In this document: piece by piece, positions 33,649 through 42,277 of the stretch
Layout of the letters: each line of letters opens with the position of its first letter
Position numbering within the stretch: position 1 is the first letter of the stretch
Source: Bacteroidales bacterium
GTDB lineage: Bacteria > Bacteroidota > Bacteroidia > Bacteroidales > UBA932
Direction: 5' to 3'
DNA: 64,000 bases
NCBI GenBank assembly: GCA_024401695.1
Contig: JAKSKN010000002.1
Coordinates: forward strand, 62,001 to 126,000
Notes under the pieces: generated by a model
Databases searched by the model: none
Seen by the model: only the letters and a program-made list of their open reading frames with translations
What the model was told of the DNA's origin: nothing
Program-made: the position numbers and the translations under genes

Positions 33649-35297
33649 CTTACGTGGATTTCTTTCATCAATGATTCCCGTGTGCCGTCGGTATGGGTGA
33701 TCTCAGCCTTGAGATTCATGTCGTGCGAAACCTTAAGGTATCCGTCGGCATCAGGCGTGATACGCGACTTGCCGTCGTACCAGACGATTGAACTGATGTT
33801 CTTTGCGTTGATGACGCGAAGCGGGAAACGTGTCCCGCGGATGAAGCTCCCGTCAGCGCTGCGTTCGGCGCCGCTCAGGCAGATGTATGGTTTTGCATTG
33901 TCGCGGATGACTTTTGTCGTGACGGTCTGCGTTGCGAAATAGCCTGTCCCGATATCCGTGAACGTGAAGACATACGTGCAGTGAGGCTCAAGCCCTTCGA
34001 TCGTTACAAAGCCGTCGCTGGTGATGACCGGTGCCGACGTCTCCCCGTTCCGGCCCCAGCTGACCGATGTGCCGTATTCTTTGAGCGAGCCGTCCTTTGA
34101 CCAGCTGAACATCACTGCATCCTGAAATACGACGGGGTCCTCGATGGTGAATGGTCTGATGACATTGAATGAGACGGATCCGTTGTCCAGCGCCTTGATG
34201 TCGGTGATGGCGAACGGAGATTCCTTCCCGGACCAGTCGGTGAAGGCCGGCTCCGTGCTGGATGCAAAGCAGGTCCTTCCGGGCTGAGGGAAAAATACCT
34301 GGGAGATGTCTTCAGCTTCCGGAACGCATTGGATTACGTATGCATTCTGGTGTTCCGGCTTGCAGTTGACCTTGTTTTCGTCCCAGAACCGTATCTGTTT
34401 GTCGGACCTGTCTATGTGGTAGATCACCAGGCCTTTCCCGCCGATGAAAGCGTCGCGGCCGCTGTTGTCGCGTGCCTCGAAGAGGAAATATTCGCCATCG
34501 TTGCTTGTCGTGGCCTTGAGGTATCTATGGCTTTTCCCGACAGGCTCCAGCATATATTCGCCGGGAGCTATCCCGACCGGCTCCTCCAGGCCCAGCAGCT
34601 CCAGGTCAAGTGCATTGAAATACGGAGGGGTGCGGCCTTCGTCATTCCTGTTCCCTTCATCCATCAGGGAGAGCTTACCCCACATCGCCCGGGACAGGCC
34701 GCCGCTTTTCCCGTCAGTGTCATAATAGTCCGGGAGCCCCAGCAGATGGCAGAATTCGTGGCACAGATTACCGATTCCGGCAAGTCTTGCACCTTCACCT
34801 GCATTTGACCATAATTCGTTGATTGTGATGTATCCGTCAACCTTCACGCCATTTGCCTGAAAGGAGGAGTGGTGGTTGTTCAATTTGTCCTGTTGCGGCC
34901 AGATATTGTCTTCAGCCGTCCCGTCGGCCTCGCTCAGCCCGGCGGTGAGGATGATTACGGCATCGACACAGCCGTCGCCGTCATTGTCATATTCGGAGAA
35001 GTCCATTGTGTCGCCTGCCTGCCTGCACGCCTCGATCACGCCCTCGTACAGCATTTTGTCGTGTGTGTCCACAGTGTTCTTTCCGTAGTAGGCCAGATTG
35101 TGCGGGAGGGTGGCTACGGGGGCGAGGTCGAATTCGAATGTCATTGCATCCCCGAATTGCCCGTTGAAATAATCCGCGCTGTTGTCGAGCATAGTCCTGA
35201 TCTCTGCCTGGCTGGAAGTGAACTGACAGTCCTGGAACTGTGCCGGGATTGCAATCACCTTGAATGAGGCTAGGATAAATGCTAAACAGAGGTTCAC
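33645..35297 (-). CDS. Secreted M6-family (immune inhibitor A-like) metalloprotease
   Basis: A 550-residue exported protein with signal peptide (MNLCLAFILASFKVIA). M6 hallmarks: NDGDGCVDAVIILTAGLSEA, the zinc motif LCHEFCHLLGLPDYYD (HExxH near residue 181) and SLMDEGN with the Met turn. The C-terminal third looks like Ig/fibronectin-type beta domains. The N-terminal propeptide common in other M6 proteins is missing, so the mature enzyme begins close to the signal peptide. It probably degrades host or dietary proteins. Coupled with the small lipoprotein gene. Confidence 0.85.
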   Translation of the reverse strand: MNLCLAFILASFKVIAIPAQFQDCQFTSSQAEIRTMLDNSADYFNGQFGDAMTFEFDLAPVATLPHNLAYYGKNTVDTHDKMLYEGVIEACRQAGDTMDFSEYDNDGDGCVDAVIILTAGLSEADGTAEDNIWPQQDKLNNHHSSFQANGVKVDGYITINELWSNAGEGARLAGIGNLCHEFCHLLGLPDYYDTDGKSGGLSRAMWGKLSLMDEGNRNDEGRTPPYFNALDLELLGLEEPVGIAPGEYMLEPVGKSHRYLKATTSNDGEYFLFEARDNSGRDAFIGGKGLVIYHIDRSDKQIRFWDENKVNCKPEHQNAYVIQCVPEAEDISQVFFPQPGRTCFASSTEPAFTDWSGKESPFAITDIKALDNGSVSFNVIRPFTIEDPVVFQDAVMFSWSKDGSLKEYGTSVSWGRNGETSAPVITSDGFVTIEGLEPHCTYVFTFTDIGTGYFATQTVTTKVIRDNAKPYICLSGAERSADGSFIRGTRFPLRVINAKNISSIVWYDGKSRITPDADGYLKVSHDMNLKAEITHTDGTRESLMKEIHVR

Positions 35298-35347
35298 GAG
35301 GTCAGGTATTATAGCGTGAATATAGCATTAAATCGTGAAAATGCAAA

Positions 35348-35376
35348 GGGCCGGCAACCTCGCGGCTCGCCGACCC
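35348..35376 (-). terminator. Hairpin terminator downstream of histone-like gene
   Basis: Minus-strand stem GGGTCGGCGA with TTGCCGGCCC (two G-T pairs), then TTTGCATTTT. A weaker hairpin lies at about 35411-35440. Confidence 0.6.
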
Positions 35377-35459
35377 CTTAACGTGTACTAAAACCTAAAC
35401 CTACATCATAGATGCAAGCGTCTCAGTCAACGTTGCATATTTGTTGAAAAAAACAAATA

Positions 35460-35636
35460 TTATTTCTTTGCAGCCTCTACAGAAGCTTTACGGAACTCCT
35501 TAAGGTCCTTCATAAGATCAAGAGCAGCCTTGCGTGCGCGAGCGCCGGCAGCTTTGTTACCCTTAACAACCTGAGCCTCAGCATTTGCCTTGAAGGCCTC
35601 GATGTTAGCGTTGATTTTTTCTACAAGTGCTTTCAT
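35460..35636 (-). CDS. Histone H1-like small protein
   Basis: A 58-residue Lys/Ala-rich protein (MKALVEKINANIEAF, then NKAAGARARKAALDLMKDLK and a VEAAKK end). It matches the short Hc1/histone H1-like proteins conserved in Bacteroidales, thought to act in the nucleoid. Below the size limit of simple ORF lists. It has its own terminator. Confidence 0.85.
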   Translation of the reverse strand: MKALVEKINANIEAFKANAEAQVVKGNKAAGARARKAALDLMKDLKEFRKASVEAAKK

Positions 35637-35719
35637 GTGATTTAAATATTTAAATGTTAAAAATGGATTATCCAGTCAAGGTACCGATGCAAGTTAGAAA
35701 AAGAATTTGTCAAATGCAA

Positions 35720-36319
35720 CTAAATATTTGATTTTTCTTCATTTCTGGTACGTACATTCAACAAATTCATCGATTTTTCAATCCCGCAGAAAGCCCAGGT
35801 ATTTATGCCTTCGACTATTTTGACGGCAAGGGCCCGGAGCTTTTCTTTTTGTGCCCCTGACAGCTGTCCAAGCACGAAATCGACTTGTCCGCCGGCCTCG
35901 AACTCGTGGCCGACGCCTATTCTGAGGCGTGCAAAGTTCTGAGTGTCAAGTAGTTCTGCAATGTTTTTCAGTCCGTTATGGCCTCCGTCGCTGCCGCTTT
36001 TGCGAAGTCGCATCGTTCCGAAAGGAAGATTGAGGTCGTCGCAGATGACCATTACGTTTTCGAGGGGAATCTCAAGTCTCTGCATCCAGTACCTTACGGC
36101 ATTGCCGCTAAGGTTCATATATGTGGATGGTTTGAGCAGATGGAACTCCCGTCCCTTGTTCTTGACAAGGGCCACATCGCCGTAGCGCTCGGTGGTAAAA
36201 ACGATATTGGATGCCTGAGTCCAGGCATCCAATATGATGAATCCGACGTTATGCCTGGTGCCGGCGTACTCTGAGCCTATATTGCCCAGTCCGACTACCA
36301 GATAACTCTTCTCAGACAC
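35720..36319 (-). CDS. pth: Peptidyl-tRNA hydrolase
   Basis: Recycles peptidyl-tRNA. 199 residues: LVVGLGNIGSEYAGTRHNVGF with catalytic His, PSTYMNLSGNAV, and ICDDLNLPFGTMRLRKSGSDGGHNG. A short Lys/Arg tail follows the normal end. Eleven bases after rplY on the same strand, the common ctc-pth pairing. Confidence 0.96.
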   Translation of the reverse strand: MSEKSYLVVGLGNIGSEYAGTRHNVGFIILDAWTQASNIVFTTERYGDVALVKNKGREFHLLKPSTYMNLSGNAVRYWMQRLEIPLENVMVICDDLNLPFGTMRLRKSGSDGGHNGLKNIAELLDTQNFARLRIGVGHEFEAGGQVDFVLGQLSGAQKEKLRALAVKIVEGINTWAFCGIEKSMNLLNVRTRNEEKSNI

Positions 36320-36330
36320 GGCTGGTCGTA

Positions 36331-36918
36331 TTACTCAGCGCTTTCGCCTTCGGCGACTGCGTCAGCTGATACGTTGCGGGTTGTCTTGACGCCGCAGATG
36401 ATCATATCCTTGTCGGAAGCGACGGTGAGATTGTCGAGCTTGATGTCGCCAGCCTTGATCCTCTTGTCGAGACCGAGCTTGGTGATGTCAACGTTGACTT
36501 CGTCGAGAAGGTTGCTCATAAGACCGCTGATGCGGATTGCGCGTGCGTTCTGATAGAACTTACCACCCTGCTGAACACCGATTGCGTGACCGCTGATGAC
36601 GATAGGGACATCGATGCTGATAGGCTTCTTCTCGTCAACTGCGAGGAAGTCTACGTGGAGGCATTCATCGGTTACAGGATGCCACTGAAGCTCGTGAAGA
36701 ATAGCTGTGTAGTTCTTGCCGTCAAGGTTGAGGTCTACGATGAAAGACTTCGGAGTGTTGGTGAGGAGGCTGAGTTCCTTCGCGCTGACTGTGAAGAGGA
36801 CATTCTCAATACCGTTGCCATAGAGGTTGCAAGGAACGAGTCCTTCTCTGCGGAAAGCCTTGATGACGGCTTTGTTGCCGACCTGACGGGTCTGGCCTTT
36901 CAATTCGAAATGCTGCAT
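36331..36918 (-). CDS. rplY: 50S ribosomal protein L25/general stress protein Ctc
   Basis: A 195-residue two-domain L25: 5S-rRNA-binding N-domain (MQHFELKGQTRQVGNKAVIK, LYGNGIENVLF, HVDFLAVDEKKPI) and the C-terminal TL5-type beta domain. It has a clear promoter and a leader of about 80 nt with two small hairpins. Confidence 0.95.
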   Translation of the reverse strand: MQHFELKGQTRQVGNKAVIKAFRREGLVPCNLYGNGIENVLFTVSAKELSLLTNTPKSFIVDLNLDGKNYTAILHELQWHPVTDECLHVDFLAVDEKKPISIDVPIVISGHAIGVQQGGKFYQNARAIRISGLMSNLLDEVNVDITKLGLDKRIKAGDIKLDNLTVASDKDMIICGVKTTRNVSADAVAEGESAE

Positions 36919-37006
36919 TGTTCTGTTTTTTAAAATGTGTTACTCATCCTGAAGCGGGTTCAGGACCCATTGCACCAAAGCCCTGAAGGGTTTTATAATG
37001 CGGGCG

Positions 37007-37036
37007 CAAATATAGGAATATTTATTTATTATTCAA
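37007..37036 (-). promoter_or_regulatory. Promoter of rplY-pth (TTG-N19-TATATTTG)
   Basis: -7 box at 37007-37014 with TTG exactly 19 bp upstream on the minus strand. Confidence 0.75.
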
Positions 37037-37040
37037 CGCT

Positions 37041-38258
37041 TTACTCAACCAATTTCGTGAGCTTGTCGAAATCCAGCGTCTTGTAGTATTCATTGACTCT
37101 GTCGTAGGACGGGTCTTTTGCAGGCAGATACATACTCAGGCCGCAGCAATTCTGCAGACGGAGTGAGCCCTGGGTGAAGACATCGGTGTGCGCCTCGTAG
37201 ATAACGGCGCTTTTGATCCTTTCCGACAGACGGCCAAGTTCTGCCGTGGTGGCGCTGACGTGATGGAAGATGTCTTCAAGGTCATAGAAATACTTGTACT
37301 CTGAGGAACACCAGTATCTCTGTATTGTGGTTCTCCTTCCTTCCTCGCTGATTTTATAGAGCTCATCGCGGTATTTGTCTGTCAATGCCTTCACTTCTGA
37401 AGCGAGAGCATCCAGCTTGTTGCAGGAGACGAGGGCAATGGTGCCGCCCATCGCGCTGACATTGAGATAGTCGTCGCAGATGCCCTTGAGGTCCGGCCCG
37501 TCAGGGGCGAACACCCTTCTCGTAAGGTTTACATAATCAAAACCGGTGTCTGGGATCTCGGTGGCTGATCCGATGAAATACGCACAGGTGGACCTCATCT
37601 GGTAAGCCACTTCAACGGCTCCCATATAGCAGGCGTCGAAAATGAGATAGCTGAGCCGCATCGGAATGGCCGTCTGGAAATCGAGGATGTCCATCTCGTC
37701 CTTGTTGGAGGAACTGCCGTTGAAGTGCATCCCGATGGAATTGTGCTTCGGCTGTGGCTGAGGTGGCAGCCAGCCGGAGCCGTGGGATGAATACAGAAGG
37801 CCGTACTGCTCAGATGGGCAGAGCGTCTTGATGTCCATCAGCACGCGGCTCATGTTCTTGGGCAATATCTCGTTGAACGTGCGGTCATACCGCTGGACGG
37901 TGTCCAGCTTGACGGCGCCGCCTTCCTTGTACATCCTGATAAGTACGGGGTCGGTATTGGTCTCATAGTCTCCGGACGTGCTGTAGTGCCGGCTGTCACC
38001 GCTGCCGTATGGCCCGCTGTACGGGGCGCTGTGGGAGAAGATGACAACGGCGTTCTGGCTGTATTTGTCGGGAACTTCGCCCCTGGCAAGCTCGAATTCG
38101 ATGTCGGTGGCAAGAGGCCCGGCCAGGTTGTTATATGCAGCTGAATAGATTATCAGGACGTTTTTGTAGGAACTCGGGAATGGCATAGGCTCCTTCCTGC
38201 AGCCGATCAGGACTGTCAGGCAGAATAGCATTGTCAATAATGATGTGGTCCGTTTCAT
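37041..38258 (-). CDS. Clostripain-related (C11) cysteine peptidase lipoprotein
   Basis: A 405-residue lipoprotein (signal with LTVLIGC, Cys20). Caspase-like fold markers: catalytic His in LLYSSHGSGWLPP and catalytic Cys in YLIFDACYMGAVEVAYQ. Typical Bacteroidales secreted C11 peptidases cleave after Arg/Lys and some act on host proteins. The start is only 5 bp from its TATCTTTG box, so the message is nearly leaderless. Confidence 0.88.
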   Translation of the reverse strand: MKRTTSLLTMLFCLTVLIGCRKEPMPFPSSYKNVLIIYSAAYNNLAGPLATDIEFELARGEVPDKYSQNAVVIFSHSAPYSGPYGSGDSRHYSTSGDYETNTDPVLIRMYKEGGAVKLDTVQRYDRTFNEILPKNMSRVLMDIKTLCPSEQYGLLYSSHGSGWLPPQPQPKHNSIGMHFNGSSSNKDEMDILDFQTAIPMRLSYLIFDACYMGAVEVAYQMRSTCAYFIGSATEIPDTGFDYVNLTRRVFAPDGPDLKGICDDYLNVSAMGGTIALVSCNKLDALASEVKALTDKYRDELYKISEEGRRTTIQRYWCSSEYKYFYDLEDIFHHVSATTAELGRLSERIKSAVIYEAHTDVFTQGSLRLQNCCGLSMYLPAKDPSYDRVNEYYKTLDFDKLTKLVE

Positions 38259-38263
38259 TCATA

Positions 38264-38291
38264 CAAAGATAGTAATAATCTTGTATATTTG
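38264..38291. promoter_or_regulatory. Back-to-back -7 boxes of C11 peptidase (-) and xerD (+)
   Basis: Minus-strand TATCTTTG (38264-38271) and plus-strand TATATTTG (38284-38291), 12 bp apart; each promoter's -33 region overlaps the other. Confidence 0.65.
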
Positions 38292-38295
38292 CTAT

Positions 38296-39156
38296 GTGAA
38301 GCGTTTCGCATATTATCTGAAGGTGGAGAGGCAGATGTCTCCGAACACGGTGGCCGCATACTGTGCCGACGTGTCTGATTTCCTTGCCAGTTGTGGCAAG
38401 CCCGGTGAATCTGCCGATTCTGCGGATGTCGAGGATTACGTGGCCCTGCGCTCCAAGGACCTTTCCAAGAGGTCGCAGGCGCGGCTTCTCAGCTCGCTCC
38501 GTTCATATTTCGACTGGCTGATCCTGGAAGGGGACCGCAGGGACAACCCCTGCGACAGGGTGGACACCCCGAAACTGGGGCGCTACCTTCCGGCGGTGCT
38601 GTCGGTCGAGGAAGTTTCTGCCATAATGGAGTCCGTTGACCTGCGCAGCCCTCAGGGCGTGCGCGACAGGGCGATCCTGGAGGTGCTTTACGGCTGCGGC
38701 CTCCGGGTCTCCGAAGTATGCGGTCTGCTGATTTCGCAGGTATATCTTCAGGAAGGCTTCGTCAGGGTCGTGGGAAAGGGCAATAAGGAACGTCTTGTGC
38801 CTCTCGGGGAGATGGCCGCCGATTCATTCTCGGCCTGGCTGGAAGTCCGCCCCGTGCCGTCTTCGCCGGAGTTCAGCGACATCGCATTCCTCAACAGGTT
38901 CGGAGCGCCTCTAAGCCGCGTTTCCGTTTTCAATATGATAAAGAAGCAGAGCCTTCTGGCCGGGGTGCGGAAGGAAATCTCCCCGCACACCTTCCGCCAT
39001 TCCTTCGCCACCCATCTGATTGAAAACGGGGCGGACCTGCGTGTGGTGCAGGAGATGCTCGGGCACGAGTCGATACTGACCACGGAGATATACACGCACA
39101 TAGACAGCCGTACCTGGCAGGCGGCTGTCCTCGAGCATCATCCCCGCAATAAATAG
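38296..39156 (+). CDS. xerD: Tyrosine recombinase XerD-type
   Basis: Site-specific recombinase of about 286 residues, full length for XerC/XerD. N-terminal SAM-like core-binding domain (FAYYLKVERQMSPNTVAAY); catalytic Arg in YGCGLRVSEVCG, HTFRHSFATHL, LGHESI, and nucleophile Tyr in TTEIYTHI. I choose the GTG at 38296, 4 bp after a TATATTTG box; the longer frame from 38245 crosses the promoter. No tRNA, phage or transposon genes adjoin it, so chromosome-dimer resolution is the likely task. Confidence 0.9.
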   Translation: MKRFAYYLKVERQMSPNTVAAYCADVSDFLASCGKPGESADSADVEDYVALRSKDLSKRSQARLLSSLRSYFDWLILEGDRRDNPCDRVDTPKLGRYLPAVLSVEEVSAIMESVDLRSPQGVRDRAILEVLYGCGLRVSEVCGLLISQVYLQEGFVRVVGKGNKERLVPLGEMAADSFSAWLEVRPVPSSPEFSDIAFLNRFGAPLSRVSVFNMIKKQSLLAGVRKEISPHTFRHSFATHLIENGADLRVVQEMLGHESILTTEIYTHIDSRTWQAAVLEHHPRNK

Positions 39157-39161
39157 GGAAG

Positions 39162-39962
39162 TTATCTTACCACTACAGTGAATTCAGGCTTGCATCCGTC
39201 GGCGACGGTGACATATATGCTTGAAGTAGAAGCGGCTCCGCCGAACGGAGATCCGTTGCTGACGGTAAAGAGGTAATCCTCGCTTCCGGCAGCGCTGCGC
39301 TTGCTTACTGTGACAGGAGTGCCGAGCGGGAACTGATAGTCGGAGCAGGCGGCGTTGAAGATCTCGATGTCCTCTTCAGAGACGGGAACCTGTTCGGAAT
39401 ATTCTGGAAGAGCCTCGATGGAGCCTTCCTTGAAGCCGTTTTCGATGAGGAAACGGTTGACCTCGGCTGGAACTGCGTGCAGACGCGCTGCGCGGACTCC
39501 GTAGCCTTCCTTGACCGTGCTGTTCGGGAGAGCCTTGACGAGGTCTGCAGTGCTGGTGTTGAGACCGCCGCTGCCGAAAGTGCAGAAAGAGACCACCGTC
39601 TTGCCGTCGAGATTGGCGGAGTTCAGCAGTGCTGCGACAGCGGGAGCATAGGTGCCGCTCCATACAGGGTATCCGATGAAGATGGTCTCGTACCTGTCAA
39701 GATTGGATTTGAGAGGGAGCAGGGTAGGGACGAAACCTGACTGACGCTCCTCGTTGAACCTCTGGACCGTTGCCATGAAATCGCCGTCATATGCTTCGGC
39801 GACATCAATTCTCTCGATGTCAGCTCCGAGCTGCTTCTGGAGTTCCTCGGCCACAACCTGGGTCGTGCCGGTCTGTGAGTAGTAAAGGATGAGAAGCTTT
39901 TGTGAATTGCAGGAAGTGAACATTGTTGCGAGTGCGGCAATAGCAAAAAACAGGTGTTTCAT
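39162..39962 (-). CDS. Flavodoxin-like lipoprotein with C-terminal beta domain
   Basis: A 266-residue protein: lipoprotein signal (ALATMFTSC), then a flavodoxin domain with the FMN-phosphate loop LLILYYSQTGTTQVVAEEL, IFIGYPVWSGTYAPAV and FCTFGSGGLNTS. After about residue 190 a separate beta-rich region of about 75 residues follows. Being a lipoprotein, it works on the periplasmic side or at the surface, unlike classical flavodoxin. It starts 14 bp after the permease-riboflavin kinase fusion gene, so FMN supply and FMN use appear linked. Starting the gene at 39962 gives a proper signal peptide; the longer frame does not. Confidence 0.85.
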   Translation of the reverse strand: MKHLFFAIAALATMFTSCNSQKLLILYYSQTGTTQVVAEELQKQLGADIERIDVAEAYDGDFMATVQRFNEERQSGFVPTLLPLKSNLDRYETIFIGYPVWSGTYAPAVAALLNSANLDGKTVVSFCTFGSGGLNTSTADLVKALPNSTVKEGYGVRAARLHAVPAEVNRFLIENGFKEGSIEALPEYSEQVPVSEEDIEIFNAACSDYQFPLGTPVTVSKRSAAGSEDYLFTVSNGSPFGGAASTSSIYVTVADGCKPEFTVVVR

Positions 39963-39976
39963 ATGGTTGTGGTGTA

Positions 39977-41629
39977 TTATTTCCCCCACGCCTCCTCAAT
40001 ATCCATATCAATGCGGTTGCGAAGCTTGCGGAGGGAGTCGAACTTCTGGGTCGGGCGTATGTATTTCAGGAAGATAAGGTTCATGTCCTTGTCATAGATG
40101 TCATCCTTGAAGTCGATGATGATGGTCTCTATGGAGATTTCCGGCGAATCGTCAACGGTAGGGCGGTTGCCAACGTGTGTGATGCCGTGGTATTCGTGGC
40201 CATCTACGAACACGCGCGTGGCCCAGACGCCTGACTTCGGCATCGAACTGCCGTCATATGGCTCAAGATTGGCTGTAGGCATATCGAACAGGCGCCCGTT
40301 GCCCTTGCCGTGCACCACGACTCCGGAAATGCGCTTCTCGGCATTGTTGCGGCCGAACTGATATACAAGGCAGCCCGCTGCATACACGCAGAGCGTGAAT
40401 ATCCACATCTGGCCCGACCCCCGGATGACATCGGGGATGAAGCATACCCAGAGGACAGCGATCGCAATGATTGGGAGGGCAAGCTTTTTCTCCTTCGCAA
40501 ATATGAGCGAAAGGCAGCTGATGGTCATCGTGATTATGTTCAGCACTGCGCCCAGCGTTATCATAAGTTCGGTCTGGCGCGGAAGATGGCAGAGGATCGT
40601 GGCTATGACAGCCATTGTGACGATTGACACCCACGGTTCGTTGCCCTTGTTCTCACGCAGGAACAGTCTCGGGAACAGCCCCTCTGCTGACATCATCTGC
40701 AAGGCCCTCGCATTGATCCTCAGCAGGGCGAGAATCGTGGTGAAAAGCGCGAGCACTCCGCAAAGCGACACAATCTTTATGAGCCACGGGAAATCGGAGA
40801 GCCCGCCGTGGGTGATGGTGGCGAAGACGGGTATGTAGATGATGTCGTCATTGGAACGCAGTGTCTGCAGCGGCAGCGTTCCGATGATTGCCGCGACCAG
40901 CAGGATGTATATGCCCGCGACAGCCAGAAGGCCGAAGAACAGGGCCCTGCTCATAGTTTTTTTAGGATTCTTGACTTCAGAGGCGAGGAAGGCGACCACG
41001 ACGCTTCCGCCGTATGCCACCATTGCCAGAGGCACTGCGCTTATGAATCCGGTCGGACCTTTTGAGCCCTTCGTGAAGAAATCCTTGAAATTGTCAACGT
41101 CGAATCCATCCCCCATAAACGCCGTGATGCTGTAGAATGCGATGAAGGCAATCATACAGAATATCATCGAATCCTGAATCGTGTTGGAAAGCGACGGCTT
41201 GAGCAGGAGTATCACCACGGCTATGCCCATTGACAGCACCGGGACTGTGCCGAACAAGGATAGATTGGGGAATCCCGCAAGCAGATAACGCTCCAGGAAA
41301 ATCGCTGAAAAGGCTATCGCAATGAGGTTGGAGATGATATACCCCCAGGCACTCAGATACCCTATGAAACGCCCGCCACGGCCTCCGATGGCTCTGCGGG
41401 GGAACACGTAGACGCCTCCGGAACGCGGGTACTGGAGAGCGAGCTTGGTAATGATGAATCCGTAGAGTCCATAGACCGCGGCCGACAGAAGCCAGCTAAG
41501 TATTGCTGCAGGCCCTGCCTGTTCTATGGTTATGCCTGAAATTGAAAAAATAGCGCTTCCGACGCAAGCTCCGATTATGAGCAGCACACAGGAACCTGTG
41601 CTCAAGCTTCCTTTAGAAAGATTTGCCAT
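39977..41629 (-). CDS. APC-superfamily permease fused to a riboflavin kinase domain
   Basis: One continuous 550-residue frame. Residues about 10-425 form twelve hydrophobic helices of an amino-acid/polyamine/organocation permease (first helix GACVGSAIFSISGITI, the GxG-type substrate loop). Residues 431-550 match a flavokinase (RFK) domain: GVVVHGKGNGRLFDMPTANL with the PTAN ATP/Mg motif, SGVWATRV, YHGITHVGNRPT, and IETIIIDFKDDIYDKD with the catalytic Glu position, ending KFDSLRKLRNRIDMD. Twelve helices put the kinase in the cytoplasm. The usual FAD-synthetase half of RibF is absent. A transporter that traps riboflavin as FMN, or a flavin-regulated transporter, are the two readings. The flavodoxin lipoprotein gene follows. 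Confidence 0.85.
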   Translation of the reverse strand: MANLSKGSLSTGSCVLLIIGACVGSAIFSISGITIEQAGPAAILSWLLSAAVYGLYGFIITKLALQYPRSGGVYVFPRRAIGGRGGRFIGYLSAWGYIISNLIAIAFSAIFLERYLLAGFPNLSLFGTVPVLSMGIAVVILLLKPSLSNTIQDSMIFCMIAFIAFYSITAFMGDGFDVDNFKDFFTKGSKGPTGFISAVPLAMVAYGGSVVVAFLASEVKNPKKTMSRALFFGLLAVAGIYILLVAAIIGTLPLQTLRSNDDIIYIPVFATITHGGLSDFPWLIKIVSLCGVLALFTTILALLRINARALQMMSAEGLFPRLFLRENKGNEPWVSIVTMAVIATILCHLPRQTELMITLGAVLNIITMTISCLSLIFAKEKKLALPIIAIAVLWVCFIPDVIRGSGQMWIFTLCVYAAGCLVYQFGRNNAEKRISGVVVHGKGNGRLFDMPTANLEPYDGSSMPKSGVWATRVFVDGHEYHGITHVGNRPTVDDSPEISIETIIIDFKDDIYDKDMNLIFLKYIRPTQKFDSLRKLRNRIDMDIEEAWGK

Positions 41630-41653
41630 GCGAAAGTACTTTTTTTACAGTCG

Positions 41654-41661
41654 CAAAGGTA
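41654..41661 (-). promoter_or_regulatory. -7 box (TACCTTTG) of the permease-RFK operon
   Basis: Exact TAnnTTTG with TTTA 19 bp upstream. No FMN riboswitch core is visible between it and the start. Confidence 0.65.
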
Positions 41662-41679
41662 GCAAAAATCCCCCGATTT

Positions 41680-42255
41680 CTAAATTTTCTTCTCGGCGGC
41701 CATCGCTTTGTTGAAACATTCGCGGCAGAGAGGCTCGTAGGTGTCCTTTTCTCCGAGGACTACGAGCTCCTTGCTTTTTGAAAGGCGATGTGAGTGATTG
41801 GCAAGGTTGCCGCACTTGACACAGATGGCGTGGACTTTCTGGACGTCTTCGGCTACGGCCATAAGGAGGGGCATCGGGCCGAAAGGCTTTCCGAGGTAGT
41901 CGGTGTCAAGTCCTGCTGCGATAACGCGTATGCCGCGGTTCGCGAGCTGCTGGCAGGCTTCTACGAGGGTGTAGTCGAAGAACTGTGCCTCATCGATGCC
42001 GACGACTTCGATTTCAGGACCCACGCTGAGCATTTCCATAGGGACCTTGATAGGGGTGGATGTGATTTTGTGCAGGTCGTGCGAGACAACTTCCATATCG
42101 GAATATCGTGTGTCTATCTGCGGTTTGAATATGGCTATCTTCTGGTTTGCGAACTGAGCGCGACGGAGTCTGCGGATGAGTTCTTCTGTCTTGCCGGAGA
42201 ACATTGAGCCGCATACGACTTCGATGCAGCCTTTTTTATGATTTTCTGAAAACAT
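41680..42255 (-). CDS. tdk: Thymidine kinase
   Basis: Salvages thymidine to dTMP. 191 residues from the ATG at 42255: P-loop [44 protein letters not shown] and the zinc-binding CVKCGN...CREC of type II thymidine kinases. The longer upstream frame overlaps rsmI on the other strand and is rejected. Confidence 0.96.
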   Translation of the reverse strand: MFSENHKKGCIEVVCGSMFSGKTEELIRRLRRAQFANQKIAIFKPQIDTRYSDMEVVSHDLHKITSTPIKVPMEMLSVGPEIEVVGIDEAQFFDYTLVEACQQLANRGIRVIAAGLDTDYLGKPFGPMPLLMAVAEDVQKVHAICVKCGNLANHSHRLSKSKELVVLGEKDTYEPLCRECFNKAMAAEKKI

Positions 42256-42259
42256 TGTG

Positions 42260-42267
42260 TAGATTTG
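42260..42267 (+). promoter_or_regulatory. -7 box (TAGATTTG) of rsmI
   Basis: Exact TAnnTTTG, 10 bp before the rsmI ATG in the 22-bp divergent gap with tdk. Confidence 0.6.
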
Positions 42268-42277
42268 TGGTTGGAGT

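Noticed and set aside
35680-35700. TACCGATGCAAGTTAG resembling the shared TACCGATGTnnGTT motif
   Set aside because: Differs at the core T and lies before a housekeeping-like histone gene in the opposite orientation; likely chance.
38296-39156. XerD as the invertase or integrase of the surface region
   Set aside because: It is a full-length chromosomal XerC/XerD type, 16 kb away, without flanking repeats; a role in inversion is not supported.
41630-41654. FMN riboswitch ahead of the permease-RFK fusion
   Set aside because: The gap between promoter box and start is about 25 bp, far too short for an RFN element.
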